Notes: generated from the sequence alone by a model not told the origin. A stretch of 55,353 nt of DNA from Treponema sp. (GCA_009787835.1 WQSN01000014.1:1-55353); one strand, 5' to 3'; counted from the first letter of the stretch, positions 1 to 9,231 are shown. Numbers and translations are program-made.

Positions 1-1
1 G

Positions 2-61
2 AACTGGGGAGAGGCGTTAAACCAATTTGCGCTCATCTACGGAGACAGAGTCCCGTTATGA
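2..61 (+). CDS. C-terminal end of an unidentified protein (partial)
   Basis: An open frame enters from the left edge and gives 19 residues ending in GDRVPL before a TGA. It contains Trp and a reasonable residue mix, and it ends about 55 bases before the promoter of the next gene, so it may be the tail of an upstream gene. It is too short to identify, and chance openness cannot be excluded. Confidence 0.35.
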   Translation, partial: NWGEALNQFALIYGDRVPL

Positions 62-117
62 GTTATTTTTCGTTTTACACAAAAAAAATTAAAAGTTCGA
101 TACAATACCATCTTTGT

Positions 118-146
118 TTGATTGATAAGGTATAAGCATTTACTAT
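118..146 (+). promoter_or_regulatory. Promoter of the uracil permease gene
   Basis: A -35 TTGATT at 118-123 and a -10 TACTAT at 141-146 are separated by 17 bases. The start codon follows at 171 with a strong ribosome binding site (TTGGAGG, 157-163). The predicted leader is short, about 20 bases, leaving little room for a pyrimidine-sensing attenuator. Confidence 0.5.
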
Positions 147-170
147 ATATTATTACTTGGAGGTAGAAAA

Positions 171-1463
171 ATGACAAATATGGATATTATCCGTCCGCAT
201 GAAAAACCAGCGTTAGGGCAGTGGATACCGCTTTCATTTCAGCATGTTTTCGCGATGTTCGGAGCTACAATATTGGTTCCCCTGTTAACAGGGTTAAATC
301 CGTCAACCGCGCTGTTTACAGCGGGAACCGGAACATTGCTGTTTATTCTTTGCACAGGTGCAAAGGTTCCCGCTTTTTTGGGATCTTCATTCAGTTTTAT
401 CGCGCCTTTAATCGCGGTCTCCGCGACCTACGGCCTCTCATACGCTCTTGGCGCCGCTATGGTGACTGGTTTATTTTACTGTCTGATTGCGCTTATAATC
501 CGTTTTACGGGGATAGGATGGCTGGATAAGGTTTTACCGCCTGTTGTTATCGGATCGGTAATAGTGGTAATCGGTCTTTACCTGGCTCCTACCGCCATGA
601 ATATGGCATCACGCATTGATCCTAACAATCCGGATACATACAGCCTTGTTTATCTTTCTATAGCTATTGTAACGCTTGGTATTACAATTATTGCCAATGT
701 TTTTATGAAAGGTTTTTTCAGCGCCATTCCTGTATTAATTGGCCTTATAAGCGGTTATCTTTTTACTTTTATCATGGGTTTGTTTATACCCGCTTACGCG
801 ATCATTGATTTCAGCATTGTAAGCAATGCCGCATGGATCGGTTTTCCGAAATTCCATGTTCCAAGTTTCAACATTGTGCCTATACTGATATTCATTATTG
901 TTTCATTTGCGACAATCTGCGAGCATTTGGGCGATATGCTTGTAACCAGTAAAATTGTAGGTCAGGATTTTTATAAAAACCCGGGGCTTCACAGAACATT
1001 AACAGGCGACGGCCTTGCATCCGCATGGGCGGCGCTCTGGGGCGGGCCTCCCAACACTACATACAGTGAAAATGTCGGCGTTATGGCGATTACCCGCGTT
1101 TATTCAGTTTGGGTTATAGGAGGAGCGGCTGTAATAGCTGTGTTCCTGTCTTTCTTCACAAAATTCGGCGCGATTATTCAAACAATTCCTTCTCCAGTTC
1201 TTGGCGGAGTATCCATTCTGTTATTCGGAATAATCGCATCAAGCGGTCTTCGCACAATTGTTGAAAGCGGAGTGGATTACAAAGATAAACGCAACCTGAT
1301 TATTACTTCGGTAATTTTGGTAATAGGCATCGGCGGCGGAAAGCTTGCATTTAACATCACACAGGATCTGCATTTTGAACTTGCCGGAATTGCCCTGGCG
1401 ACAGTTGTGGGTATATTGCTGAACCTGCTTATCCCAAACAAGACACCGGCAAAACAGGAGTAG
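171..1463 (+). CDS. uraA: Uracil/xanthine permease family transporter (UraA-like)
   Basis: A 430-residue polytopic membrane protein of the nucleobase:cation symporter-2 family, of usual length. It most likely imports uracil across the inner membrane for salvage. Family signs are the N-terminal P-x-x-QW-x-P-L-S-x-QH segment followed by a glycine-rich FGATILVPLLTG helix, and the EH-x-GD motif (about residues 250-255), whose Glu and His lie at the substrate site in this family. The GGPPNTTYSENVG segment follows. The ATG at 171 sits 7 bases from a GGAGG site; a second ATG three codons later is less well placed. ComF-type and dihydroorotase genes follow on the same strand, supporting a pyrimidine role, although xanthine or another nucleobase cannot be excluded from sequence alone. 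Confidence 0.9.
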   Translation: MTNMDIIRPHEKPALGQWIPLSFQHVFAMFGATILVPLLTGLNPSTALFTAGTGTLLFILCTGAKVPAFLGSSFSFIAPLIAVSATYGLSYALGAAMVTGLFYCLIALIIRFTGIGWLDKVLPPVVIGSVIVVIGLYLAPTAMNMASRIDPNNPDTYSLVYLSIAIVTLGITIIANVFMKGFFSAIPVLIGLISGYLFTFIMGLFIPAYAIIDFSIVSNAAWIGFPKFHVPSFNIVPILIFIIVSFATICEHLGDMLVTSKIVGQDFYKNPGLHRTLTGDGLASAWAALWGGPPNTTYSENVGVMAITRVYSVWVIGGAAVIAVFLSFFTKFGAIIQTIPSPVLGGVSILLFGIIASSGLRTIVESGVDYKDKRNLIITSVILVIGIGGGKLAFNITQDLHFELAGIALATVVGILLNLLIPNKTPAKQE

Positions 1464-1538
1464 ATACAGACAAGTTTTTTCGCGGAGACGTATTGAATCT
1501 CAGTAAAGCGCTGCGCATCCTCGGCCCGTATATAGGGT

Positions 1539-2273
1539 ATGAGGATTGTTAATAAAATAATTTTTTGGGTGAAAAATATTCTTTTTCCAGATTCTTGCGC
1601 TATATGCGGATGCAGTTTTATCAGTGATACAGAAATTCAATACGGATTTTGCGAAAAATGTAAAGCGAATATTTCCCCTGTTCAGGGGCAGGAATGCAGT
1701 ATATGCGGTAAACCGCTTATTTCAGAGAAGGATATTTGCCTTTCATGCCGTAATGGGGCAGGACATTCCTATGACCGTTTATGGACGCTTTTTCCATATA
1801 CAGGCATTTTCCGCAAACTGTTAACAGCGTATAAATTCAGGAAGAAAGTTGCGATTGCGGATTTTTTCACTGATAAAATATTAGCAGCAATTGCTGCAAA
1901 TCCTGTCCTGCAAAGCGCGGTAATTGTTCCTGTCCCGCCAAGACCGGGCAAGATAAAGGATAATGGCTGGGATCAAGTTGATTATCTTGTAAGAAGAATT
2001 ATTAAAAACAAACAGAGCCGTGTAAAGATAAGTTTCTGTCTTAAACGCATGAAATCCAAAGTACAGAAAAGCCTTAACCGTACAGAACGTTTGGAAAATT
2101 TAAAAGGCCGTATTTATCTTCACGGCGCTTACAGTAAAGCTTCCACAGCGCCTGAAACTGTGTTAATCATTGATGATGTAATAACCACCGGTTCTACAAT
2201 GGAAGTATGCGCTTTTGTGTTAAAGGATGCCGGCGTTAAAAATGTTTATGGACTATGCCTGTTTTATGATTAG
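1539..2273 (+). CDS. comF: ComF family phosphoribosyltransferase-like protein
   Basis: A 244-residue protein of ComF/GntX type. The N-terminal third carries two zinc-binding Cys pairs in each half (C-A-I-C-G with C-E-K-C, then C-S-I-C-G with C-L-S-C). The C-terminal half is a type I phosphoribosyltransferase fold with the PRPP-binding motif VLIIDDVITTGSTM near residue 208. ComF proteins are linked to DNA uptake in naturally competent bacteria, but the family is widespread in non-competent ones and its biochemical role is unsettled. The ATG has only a weak upstream GGG (1534-1536), so the start is less certain than the frame. It lies 75 bases after uraA and 24 bases before pyrC on the same strand. 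Confidence 0.85.
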   Translation: MRIVNKIIFWVKNILFPDSCAICGCSFISDTEIQYGFCEKCKANISPVQGQECSICGKPLISEKDICLSCRNGAGHSYDRLWTLFPYTGIFRKLLTAYKFRKKVAIADFFTDKILAAIAANPVLQSAVIVPVPPRPGKIKDNGWDQVDYLVRRIIKNKQSRVKISFCLKRMKSKVQKSLNRTERLENLKGRIYLHGAYSKASTAPETVLIIDDVITTGSTMEVCAFVLKDAGVKNVYGLCLFYD

Positions 2274-2286
2274 ATAAATTATATGT

Positions 2287-2292
2287 TATAAT
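2287..2292 (+). promoter_or_regulatory. Consensus -10 hexamer abutting the pyrC start
   Basis: TATAAT at 2287-2292 ends five bases before the pyrC ATG at 2298. A -35 is poor (TTTATG/TTATGA around 2263-2269). If used, transcription would begin at or near the start codon. A near copy of the surrounding bases recurs at about 3700-3718, after pyrC. Confidence 0.35.
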
Positions 2293-2297
2293 GGAAT

Positions 2298-3635
2298 ATG
2301 CGCTACGATTTAATTATTAAAAACGGGACAATCGTTACTCCTGAGAAAAGTTTCCCGGGCGATATCGCTGTCTGTGACGGGATAATTTCCAAAACAGGAA
2401 GTCTGGATGATTCAGATACCGCGGATGTTATATATGACGCTGCAGGCAAACATATACTGAGCGGTATAATAGATGCGCATGTGCATTTCCGCGATCCGGG
2501 ACTTACCGAAAAAGAGGATTTTGAAAGCGGAAGCATGGCGGCGGCCTTTGGCGGCATTACAACAGCCGCGGATATGCCAAATGTAATTCCTGTTACTTCT
2601 ACAGTGGAGCGCTTCAATCAAAAAGTAAAATCAGCCAGGGAAAAATCTTATATAGATTTCGCACTTTTCGCTCTCCTCAACAATGATAATTTTCAGGAAA
2701 TGGAAGGATTGAAAAAAGCGGGCGCTCTTGGATTTAAAGTATTTCTTGGCACATCAACGGGCGATATCGCGCCTCCTTCTCCCGCTGTTTTAATGCAGCA
2801 GCTGGAAGAAAGTTCGTGTCTTGGTATGCGGACAGGTTTTCATTGTGAAACTAGCGAAATAAATGAACACTATACATCTATGTTTAAGAATGTTGAAGCC
2901 AATGAACGCGAGACTGGTCTTTTGCTTTCAGGAGCAAGACCGGTATTTTCCGAAGCGCTGTCAATTCAGACGTCCATTTGTTATGCGAAATACACAAATG
3001 CCCGAATTCACATTCATCATATAACATCGGCGGACGGCGCGCTCCTTGCGGCGGAAGCTAAGCAGAAAGGCATAAACCTTACCGCCGAAACCTGCCCTCA
3101 TTATCTGATTTTTGACGGGCAAAACGCCGTTCATAAGGTTTATCCGCCCATCCGCGATGAAAGCCACCGTATAACGCTTTGGGATGCAATACGCAATGGC
3201 GCTATTGATATGATTGCAAGCGATCACGCTCCCCATACCGCCCTGGAAAAAGCTCTCCCGGTCTGGAAAGCGCCCGCAGGACTTTGCGGAGTGGAAACTT
3301 TAGTTCCCTTGTTTTTAAATGAAGTAAACAAAGGCACGCTGACGCTTAACGATTTTGTCCGTCTTGCAAGCGAAGCGCCAGCAAAAACATGGGGTATCTA
3401 TCCGCAGAAAGGAAACCTGCTCCCAGGCGCTGACGCTGATTTTACAATTGTTGATATGAGCAGAACAGAAATAATTTCAGCTAACGATCTTCACTCAAAA
3501 AGCAAGACTTCTCCCTATGACGGAATGGAACTAAAGGGAATGCCTGCCGCAACAATTGTCAGGGGAGTGTTTGTTATGAAAGACGGCATATTAACAGGCA
3601 GGAAAGGTTACGGTAATTTGATAAGCCCGGTTTAA
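2298..3635 (+). CDS. pyrC: Dihydroorotase
   Basis: A 445-residue cyclic amidohydrolase, the usual length for the class I/allantoinase-like dihydroorotases. It would interconvert carbamoyl-aspartate and dihydroorotate in de novo UMP synthesis in the cytoplasm. Visible metal-site residues are His61 and His63 in DAHVHFRDPG, a lysine (Lys147, in GFKVFLG) at the position carboxylated in allantoinase-type enzymes, His182, His241 in HIHHITS, and Asp309 in SDHAPH. The TAETCPHYL motif near residue 262 is also typical. No Shine-Dalgarno site is obvious beyond a GGA two bases upstream, and a TATAAT lies just before the start. Allantoinase or another hydantoinase is a weaker alternative; the uracil permease neighbour favours pyrimidine metabolism. 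Confidence 0.87.
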   Translation: MRYDLIIKNGTIVTPEKSFPGDIAVCDGIISKTGSLDDSDTADVIYDAAGKHILSGIIDAHVHFRDPGLTEKEDFESGSMAAAFGGITTAADMPNVIPVTSTVERFNQKVKSAREKSYIDFALFALLNNDNFQEMEGLKKAGALGFKVFLGTSTGDIAPPSPAVLMQQLEESSCLGMRTGFHCETSEINEHYTSMFKNVEANERETGLLLSGARPVFSEALSIQTSICYAKYTNARIHIHHITSADGALLAAEAKQKGINLTAETCPHYLIFDGQNAVHKVYPPIRDESHRITLWDAIRNGAIDMIASDHAPHTALEKALPVWKAPAGLCGVETLVPLFLNEVNKGTLTLNDFVRLASEAPAKTWGIYPQKGNLLPGADADFTIVDMSRTEIISANDLHSKSKTSPYDGMELKGMPAATIVRGVFVMKDGILTGRKGYGNLISPV

Positions 3636-3741
3636 TGGGAAGATATAGTTTAGATTATATTTCATTTAACAATGTTCGGCACTAACAAATTTTATTGTGT
3701 TATGATGGGATACGCGGTCAGGCGGCAGCTTCCGGTATTTT

Positions 3742-5457
3742 TTATCCGGGTACTTTGACAGAATTTAATACACGATGTAATTCTATCAGAGGATCTTCGT
3801 ACATTTCAAATCTGAAGCGCATTTCATAATTTTTTTCGGAAACAATTCTGATAGTTTGATTTATGCAGTCTTTCATTTCTTTTGAACCGAGATCCGGAAA
3901 GTATTTGGGTTTTCTTGGAATAAAGGTTAATTGGCTGCCGTTTCTGCGTATTTCACCGATCTTTACGGGCATTGGAACAAGGAAAATCAGGAAATCAGAT
4001 TTTCCGCCGCCAATTGACAGGCTGTAACCTGATTTTAATGAATGGATATTCCGTTTCCCGATGGATGTATTTTGATCTTCTACAAAAAGGTTTAACATTA
4101 AAGGACCGTCAGGATTAATCTTTACCGTTTTTGCCACGTCAATTTTTACCGGCCGGTCTGAGTATGGGGTAGTTCGCTGTCTTGTCTGGGCAGCCGCGTA
4201 ACTGGCAAGTTCTGTTACATGATCTACAGGTTTAACCGGCTCCGTTTTTTTTACCGGTTCCGCTTTTTTAGCAGGCTCATCTTTCTTTATAAATTCCTCT
4301 CTTTTTATTGGTTCATCTTTTTTAACTGCTTCCTCTCTCTTAATTTTTTCAGCTTTTTCCAGTAACGATTTTTTCTTTTTCTCGGATTCAGGCACTGTAG
4401 CAGAAACAATTACGTGTTTGGGGCTGGAATTTAATTTTCGTACAATAAAGAATACCAATAGTCCGAGAAGCAGAAGCGCAAGGATAATTATTCCAATTAT
4501 CAGCGTTACGGGAGATGACCAAAATTCACTTCTTGCTTTTTCAGTTTTTGCAGGCGTCTGTGCGGATACTGAAGGAGCCGGTGTTTTTTCTGCGGCTGGC
4601 GGATCCTGAGTTGTTACAGGTTCAGGTGTATGGGCAGGAGTTTGTTCCTGAGTTTGAGCTGGAGCTTGTGTTTGAACCGGAGTTGGAGTCGGTATTTCAA
4701 CAGGAGTTTGTGTTTCGGCCGTTACTAGCGCAGTTTGCGCAGGCGCTTCAACTGCAGCTGGTGTTGGAGTTTGAACCGGAACCTGTACGGGTGTTTCAAC
4801 TATAGCTGGAGCCTGAGTCTGAACTGGAACAGGCGCAGGCGTTTGAATCGGTGCTGGAGCCTGAGTTTGAACCGGAGCTGGTGCAGGAGTCTGAACCGGC
4901 GTTTGAACTACAGCAGCCGGACGCCGGACGGCTGGGCGTCCCGATACCGGGAGATTTACAAGAGGCTGTCCTGGAATGACTGAAACAAGATACAGCGCGG
5001 CATCATTAGAATTTAACCTTGTATTCGCATCGGTTACAAGAGCGGAAACATTACCGGAGCCTATTGTAACCAGAACTATTTTTTTTTGGCGTGAAGGTAA
5101 AGAGGAAATGTACTCTTCGGAGAAACTGATTGCCGCTTCAACATCGCATCCTGCTTCAACAGGGTAGCGAAGCATCATACGGCCAATAATTGTTTCCACA
5201 TCGCCTGAGCCCAATATCCTGCGCGCTGTATCCAGTCTGGATACGTCTGAAAAAGTTATTAAATGAAAAGTATCGCCTAACCTTAAATATTCCGCAAGAA
5301 ACGCGCCTGTTATGTAATCATTGACCGCGGTGTAGGAAGAACCCATCGCTGATGAAGTGTCCAAAACCAGAATCAAATCTATGGGAGATGAATTTTGCCC
5401 GTATACGCAAAAAAACACGCATACAATCAGCATCAGCGCAAGAATATTTTTTTTCAT
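3742..5457 (-). CDS. Membrane-anchored VWA-domain protein with Pro/Ala/Thr/Gln-rich stalk
   Basis: A 571-residue protein counted from the ATG at 5457, which has a GGAAGGGGTG site just upstream; a TTG five codons earlier lies inside that site. Order: signal peptide (about 1-21, ending VYGQ); von Willebrand A domain (about 25-180) with a degenerate metal-site motif DTSSA at 33-37 (last Ser replaced by Ala); a repetitive P/A/T/Q/V stalk (about 185-310); one transmembrane helix (about 315-341); a Lys/Glu/Pro-rich charged segment; and a C-terminal beta-rich domain of unknown type. The inferred topology is periplasmic VWA and stalk with a cytoplasmic tail. VWA domains usually bind protein partners. 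It follows the long greA gene by 47 bases on the same strand. Partner and role are unknown. Confidence 0.75.
   Translation of the reverse strand: MKKNILALMLIVCVFFCVYGQNSSPIDLILVLDTSSAMGSSYTAVNDYITGAFLAEYLRLGDTFHLITFSDVSRLDTARRILGSGDVETIIGRMMLRYPVEAGCDVEAAISFSEEYISSLPSRQKKIVLVTIGSGNVSALVTDANTRLNSNDAALYLVSVIPGQPLVNLPVSGRPAVRRPAAVVQTPVQTPAPAPVQTQAPAPIQTPAPVPVQTQAPAIVETPVQVPVQTPTPAAVEAPAQTALVTAETQTPVEIPTPTPVQTQAPAQTQEQTPAHTPEPVTTQDPPAAEKTPAPSVSAQTPAKTEKARSEFWSSPVTLIIGIIILALLLLGLLVFFIVRKLNSSPKHVIVSATVPESEKKKKSLLEKAEKIKREEAVKKDEPIKREEFIKKDEPAKKAEPVKKTEPVKPVDHVTELASYAAAQTRQRTTPYSDRPVKIDVAKTVKINPDGPLMLNLFVEDQNTSIGKRNIHSLKSGYSLSIGGGKSDFLIFLVPMPVKIGEIRRNGSQLTFIPRKPKYFPDLGSKEMKDCINQTIRIVSEKNYEMRFRFEMYEDPLIELHRVLNSVKVPG
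4610..4930 (-). repeat. Degenerate tandem repeat encoding the P/A/T/Q stalk
   Basis: Short units encoding variations of APVQTQAPAP and PVQTPTP run through this stretch inside the VWA protein. Open frames on the plus strand here are by-products of the repeat. Such tracts may change length by slippage or recombination. Confidence 0.7.
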
Positions 5458-5504
5458 ACTCACCCCTTCCAAAAACTTTTATTAAGGTCCGGAAAAGTCC
5501 ATTG

Positions 5505-8249
5505 CTAAATTTGTGCCGCTATAATCTTCTCTACAAGATATGAAACCTTTTCTTCGTTTTTTACAAACTCAAATCTGTCTCCCAGCGTCTTATTAAGTAT
5601 AGCATTACCAAAGGGAGAAAGATAGGAAATAATATTATTATCAGGGTCGGATTCCCACGGACCCAAAATGACATACTCTTCCTGCTCTCCGTATTTTTCG
5701 TTTTGTAAAGTTACTTTTGTTCCAAAGGATGCTTTTGTTGTGCTTACTGAATTTGGATCGAATAATTGCGCCCTTTCAATATCTTCCTTGAGTTTGGCGA
5801 CCTGTGAATTCAACTGCTCCTGTTTTTCCTTTGCGGCCTTGTACTCAGCATTTTCCCTCAAGTCGCCGAGGGACAGGGCATATTCAATTTCTTTTGAGTT
5901 GGCGGGAACTTCTTCATCCATGATATGCGCAAGCTGTTTCTTTTTCTCTTCAAACATGGTAAAGGTAACCATAAGGCCCCTGGAAATTTTCTTTTCCACT
6001 TCGCCGAAAAATTTAAAATCAGGCAGTTTATCAAGAATTTTTGAACGCAGATTAAGTTTAACCTGAGGATCCAGATCCTCAACATCATTGATAAATGTGA
6101 AAATCCTTATAATCGTATCTTCATCGGCGGAACTGATAAATGAGACAATGGCGTTGTCCCTGAAAAGAATATTAAATACCTGATTATTGATCTTCCTGTT
6201 TTCTACGGTATCCTTGTGATTTTTTATGTCACGGTAGGTAATATCAAGGATGTGGATAAGCGTAATCATCTGTATTTCCAAACTGATATTTGCATTCTTA
6301 TACCAGTCAGTTTCTTTTGAATTTTTATACAGCCACACAACAGCTTCGCGGTTTTCGCGGTAATGCTCAAAACAGTCATTGCACATAACGGTAAGATTTT
6401 TTATATGACCTTCTTTTTCAAGAGAAGTAATAATAGACTGAAGGAGGGCATACGGGAAAAGTTTTATATAAACATCCGGCCAATCTTTTATATACAGCCT
6501 TACATTATATAGGAATTCTTCCTTGAACTTTGCGTCTTTAAGATTTTTGAAAAGGGATGGAATATCCTTTAAGCCTGAAAATATTTCCTCAAAACCGGTT
6601 GTAAGCGCCGATTTTAAATGCGCGTAATTTTTGTTTGCGGAAAGCTCGTTTACAAGAAGGTATGACGCTGCAATATGCTCCGCGTTCTGGCCTGAAGCCG
6701 AAGAACGCAGAAATGCCGTAAAGTATGAAAACATTTCGGCAAAATAATCAGAATCAGGATCGGCTTTTTTATTATTTACATAATCGCGGATGGCGCAGGC
6801 TTTGTCGAAGAAGTTTTTCTGGGCTGTAAATTCATTGTAAAGTTTTTCTGTTACGCTTACGGATCTGTCCCGCACAGTGTAGGCGTCATTATTGTCAAGA
6901 CTTATTCCGAAGTCCGGATTTGATTTCAGTATTTCCCGAGCCTTGCCGCTCCAAGTTGTCCACTCGCCTGCCGTAAGCAGAGAAGGGGATAGCTCGCTCT
7001 TAATTTTTTTCATGTCGCAGGAATTTCCAAAACTTTTTATAATTATTTTCAATGTCCAGATAATATTTTCATCACTGTCTTTTATCTTTTCTCTCAGGTC
7101 TTCTTTTTTCTTGGTAGCTTTTAATACCCAGATATGGTTTTTTGAAAGGGTTTGAAGGGCATCGACAGCCATTTTCAGTGACATTGAATGTCCGCGTTTT
7201 TTGGAGAAATCTATATGAATCTCATCACCCTGTATGCCTGCAATACGGCCAACGCCCCAGGTGCGGTGATAGACAAAATTTCCCTTGTCAAACGCGATGT
7301 GTTTTTCAAAATCGGATATTGCCTTGTGAACATCGCGGTAATTTTGTGAAAGATTGGATACGCGGATATACTCTTCCAACTGACTGTGTTCTGAATATTT
7401 TTTCCTGAAACATTCGATTATTTCCCTGCGCGCATGCATGTCTTTTTCGTCATATTCAAGAACTATTTTTAGTATATTAATAGCGATATCAATATCAATA
7501 TCCTTGTAAATCGCGAAAAGTTCGTTGAGTAAAGTTACAGCTTTATCCTCGCTGATCGATTTGGCGATTTTTTTCTGAATATGCAGAAAGAAATCAATGT
7601 CTTCAGGATTTAATAAAATAAGTTTTTCCCAGATATCTCTTACATTCGCGAACTGTCCCTTGTTTATGTAGCGGTGCAAAGCTTTCTTATAATAATCAAC
7701 AGTTCCTTCCTTGTTGCCTTTTTTTTCATTGTATTCTGCGAGCGACTTGGCGATATCCGCTTCCTCAAAATCAACTTTTACAAGCCTTTCCCAGATTCCG
7801 TAAATCAGATCATCTTCATTGTCATTTTTATAGCAGTCGGCAAGTGTGCGCAGCGCGAATTTTGATTCTCCGTTATCAAGAATTCTTTCGCATAAAAACT
7901 TTACGATGCTCCACTTGTGATTATCCAGAAAAATGGAAACCAGATTGATCATGGCCGAATCATCGATAATCTGGCGGGAAAGAGCTACCATTCCCGAAAG
8001 ATAAAGGGCTATAATGCTGTTCCTTGTGTGAGTCAGGTGTTCATCGCAGGCTTTTTTAACATCATCGACAGCTTTTTCATCGCGGGCGTTTTTTAAAATT
8101 ACGTCAAGTTCCTTGAATTGATTGGTAGAATAGTTACTGAGACTCGCTCTTGTCCATTTTTCTTCATTAAGCGTTTCGTGCAGATTTTTCAGCAATGTTT
8201 GCGCGCCTGCCGATAAAACCGGCGCGGTATTTGATTCAGTATTACTCAT
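5505..8249 (-). CDS. greA: Long-form transcription elongation factor GreA with TPR-like N-terminal region
   Basis: A 914-residue protein; ordinary GreA is about 158. The last 140 or so residues are a GreA domain: a coiled coil with the tip motif GDLRENAEY at 795-803, whose Asp796 and Glu799 match the acidic residues that help RNA polymerase cleave backtracked RNA, followed by the FKBP-like C-terminal domain (VILGPWE, SPFGNAIL). The first 750 residues are helical with TPR-like character, and near 330-360 a segment resembling an RNA-polymerase-interacting fold (TWGVGRIAGIQGDEIHIDF). Treponemes are known to have a long GreA of this kind. The ATG has a GAGGAG site 8 bases upstream and lies 20 bases after the TPR gene, so the two are probably co-transcribed. 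Confidence 0.88.
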   Translation of the reverse strand: MSNTESNTAPVLSAGAQTLLKNLHETLNEEKWTRASLSNYSTNQFKELDVILKNARDEKAVDDVKKACDEHLTHTRNSIIALYLSGMVALSRQIIDDSAMINLVSIFLDNHKWSIVKFLCERILDNGESKFALRTLADCYKNDNEDDLIYGIWERLVKVDFEEADIAKSLAEYNEKKGNKEGTVDYYKKALHRYINKGQFANVRDIWEKLILLNPEDIDFFLHIQKKIAKSISEDKAVTLLNELFAIYKDIDIDIAINILKIVLEYDEKDMHARREIIECFRKKYSEHSQLEEYIRVSNLSQNYRDVHKAISDFEKHIAFDKGNFVYHRTWGVGRIAGIQGDEIHIDFSKKRGHSMSLKMAVDALQTLSKNHIWVLKATKKKEDLREKIKDSDENIIWTLKIIIKSFGNSCDMKKIKSELSPSLLTAGEWTTWSGKAREILKSNPDFGISLDNNDAYTVRDRSVSVTEKLYNEFTAQKNFFDKACAIRDYVNNKKADPDSDYFAEMFSYFTAFLRSSASGQNAEHIAASYLLVNELSANKNYAHLKSALTTGFEEIFSGLKDIPSLFKNLKDAKFKEEFLYNVRLYIKDWPDVYIKLFPYALLQSIITSLEKEGHIKNLTVMCNDCFEHYRENREAVVWLYKNSKETDWYKNANISLEIQMITLIHILDITYRDIKNHKDTVENRKINNQVFNILFRDNAIVSFISSADEDTIIRIFTFINDVEDLDPQVKLNLRSKILDKLPDFKFFGEVEKKISRGLMVTFTMFEEKKKQLAHIMDEEVPANSKEIEYALSLGDLRENAEYKAAKEKQEQLNSQVAKLKEDIERAQLFDPNSVSTTKASFGTKVTLQNEKYGEQEEYVILGPWESDPDNNIISYLSPFGNAILNKTLGDRFEFVKNEEKVSYLVEKIIAAQI

Positions 8250-8269
8250 AACATTTTCTCCTCATATAA

Positions 8270-9205
8270 CTAGCCTGTATATATCCGGTATATATCCGGA
8301 TCCAGAACTTTTATTTTCAGCAAGGTCTCTTCAATCAAATAAGTATCCTCGCGGCTGTTTTCGTAATGATCTATAAGCCAAAAATAACGGTTTAAAAGCC
8401 TTGGCTTTAGCTGATCTCTTCTTGAGGGATTGGCCTCACGCTCCGCTTCCAGCGTAAAAATTGACTGTTTCAGTTTTCCCGCTTCCAATGGTTTTAATTC
8501 GCGTTTTACTGAAAACACTCCCCACAGATAACCGTAAACCGCTATCCATTCGCAAAGTTCTTCTTCGCTGTAACCCAGCTGTAAAACCTTGTCCCGCAAT
8601 TGCAGGATAAGCGCCGATTCCAGCGATCGTAAATCGATCTTTGAAGGATCGAGATAAAAGGCTTCCCTGAATAAAACCTTCGCTGCTTTGGTTTCAGCTA
8701 ACAGAGCGTTTATATCCGCAACCTCTGCGAGGGTTTGCGCGTCTTCTCTTTTAAAACGCACCGCCTGCTCCAGGTATTTCAGAGCTTCATCATAATTGCC
8801 TATTCCTTTGAAACAGCGCCCGACCAAAAGTAAAAGACCGGGGTCGTGCTGATTTGACTGATTACCTAGTAAACCTTCAAAGTAGAACAATGCCGTTGAA
8901 TAGACATAATAACGCACAGCGTACTGGCATTGATCGTATGATTTTTCAAATTGTTCTAAAAACTCATAATACTTTTTAAAAAGGGAAAGAATAAAAATCC
9001 CCTTTTCGTAAGGATCTTTTTTATCTTCAGTCCTCCTGGAATTTTTTCGCCACCAATCAACGCATTTTAATGCGTAAAGGATTTCTTCATTTTGACAGTC
9101 ATGGATCACAGCCTGTTCCAGCAATGTGAAAGCCTCTTCGGCATCAGAAGCTTTTAGCTTTTCATAGGCTTGTTTCAACAACCCAGCCGCCTGCCCATTC
9201 GCCAT
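8270..9205 (-). CDS. TPR-repeat protein upstream of greA
   Basis: A 311-residue soluble protein with helical repeats: DAEEAFTLLEQAV near the N-terminus, GNYDEALKYLEQAVRFKRED and ADINALLAETKAAKVLFREAFYLDP in the middle, all TPR-like. No signal peptide. I place the start at the ATG at 9205: it is preceded by AGAGGGG (9218-9224), and the longer TTG-started frame (9259) would overlap this gene's own -35 and -10 hexamers. It sits directly upstream of the long greA, whose N-terminus is also TPR-like, so a shared complex with RNA polymerase is possible but is inference. Confidence 0.75.
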   Translation of the reverse strand: MANGQAAGLLKQAYEKLKASDAEEAFTLLEQAVIHDCQNEEILYALKCVDWWRKNSRRTEDKKDPYEKGIFILSLFKKYYEFLEQFEKSYDQCQYAVRYYVYSTALFYFEGLLGNQSNQHDPGLLLLVGRCFKGIGNYDEALKYLEQAVRFKREDAQTLAEVADINALLAETKAAKVLFREAFYLDPSKIDLRSLESALILQLRDKVLQLGYSEEELCEWIAVYGYLWGVFSVKRELKPLEAGKLKQSIFTLEAEREANPSRRDQLKPRLLNRYFWLIDHYENSREDTYLIEETLLKIKVLDPDIYRIYTG

Positions 9206-9231
9206 TTTAACTTTTATCCCCTCTATTAATA

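Noticed and set aside
1493..1552. Short frame LNLSKALRILGPYIGYEDC before comF, reminiscent of a small membrane protein start
   Set aside because: Only 19 codons, TTG start, no ribosome site; not enough to call a gene or relic.
4610..4930. Repetitive stretch considered as a CRISPR array
   Set aside because: Units are short, degenerate, unspaced and in frame with the VWA protein; there are no cas genes.
4515..4983. Plus-strand open frames rich in Leu/Glu/Trp opposite the VWA stalk
   Set aside because: They are the complement of a coding repeat; codon pattern, signal peptide and motifs all support the minus-strand gene.
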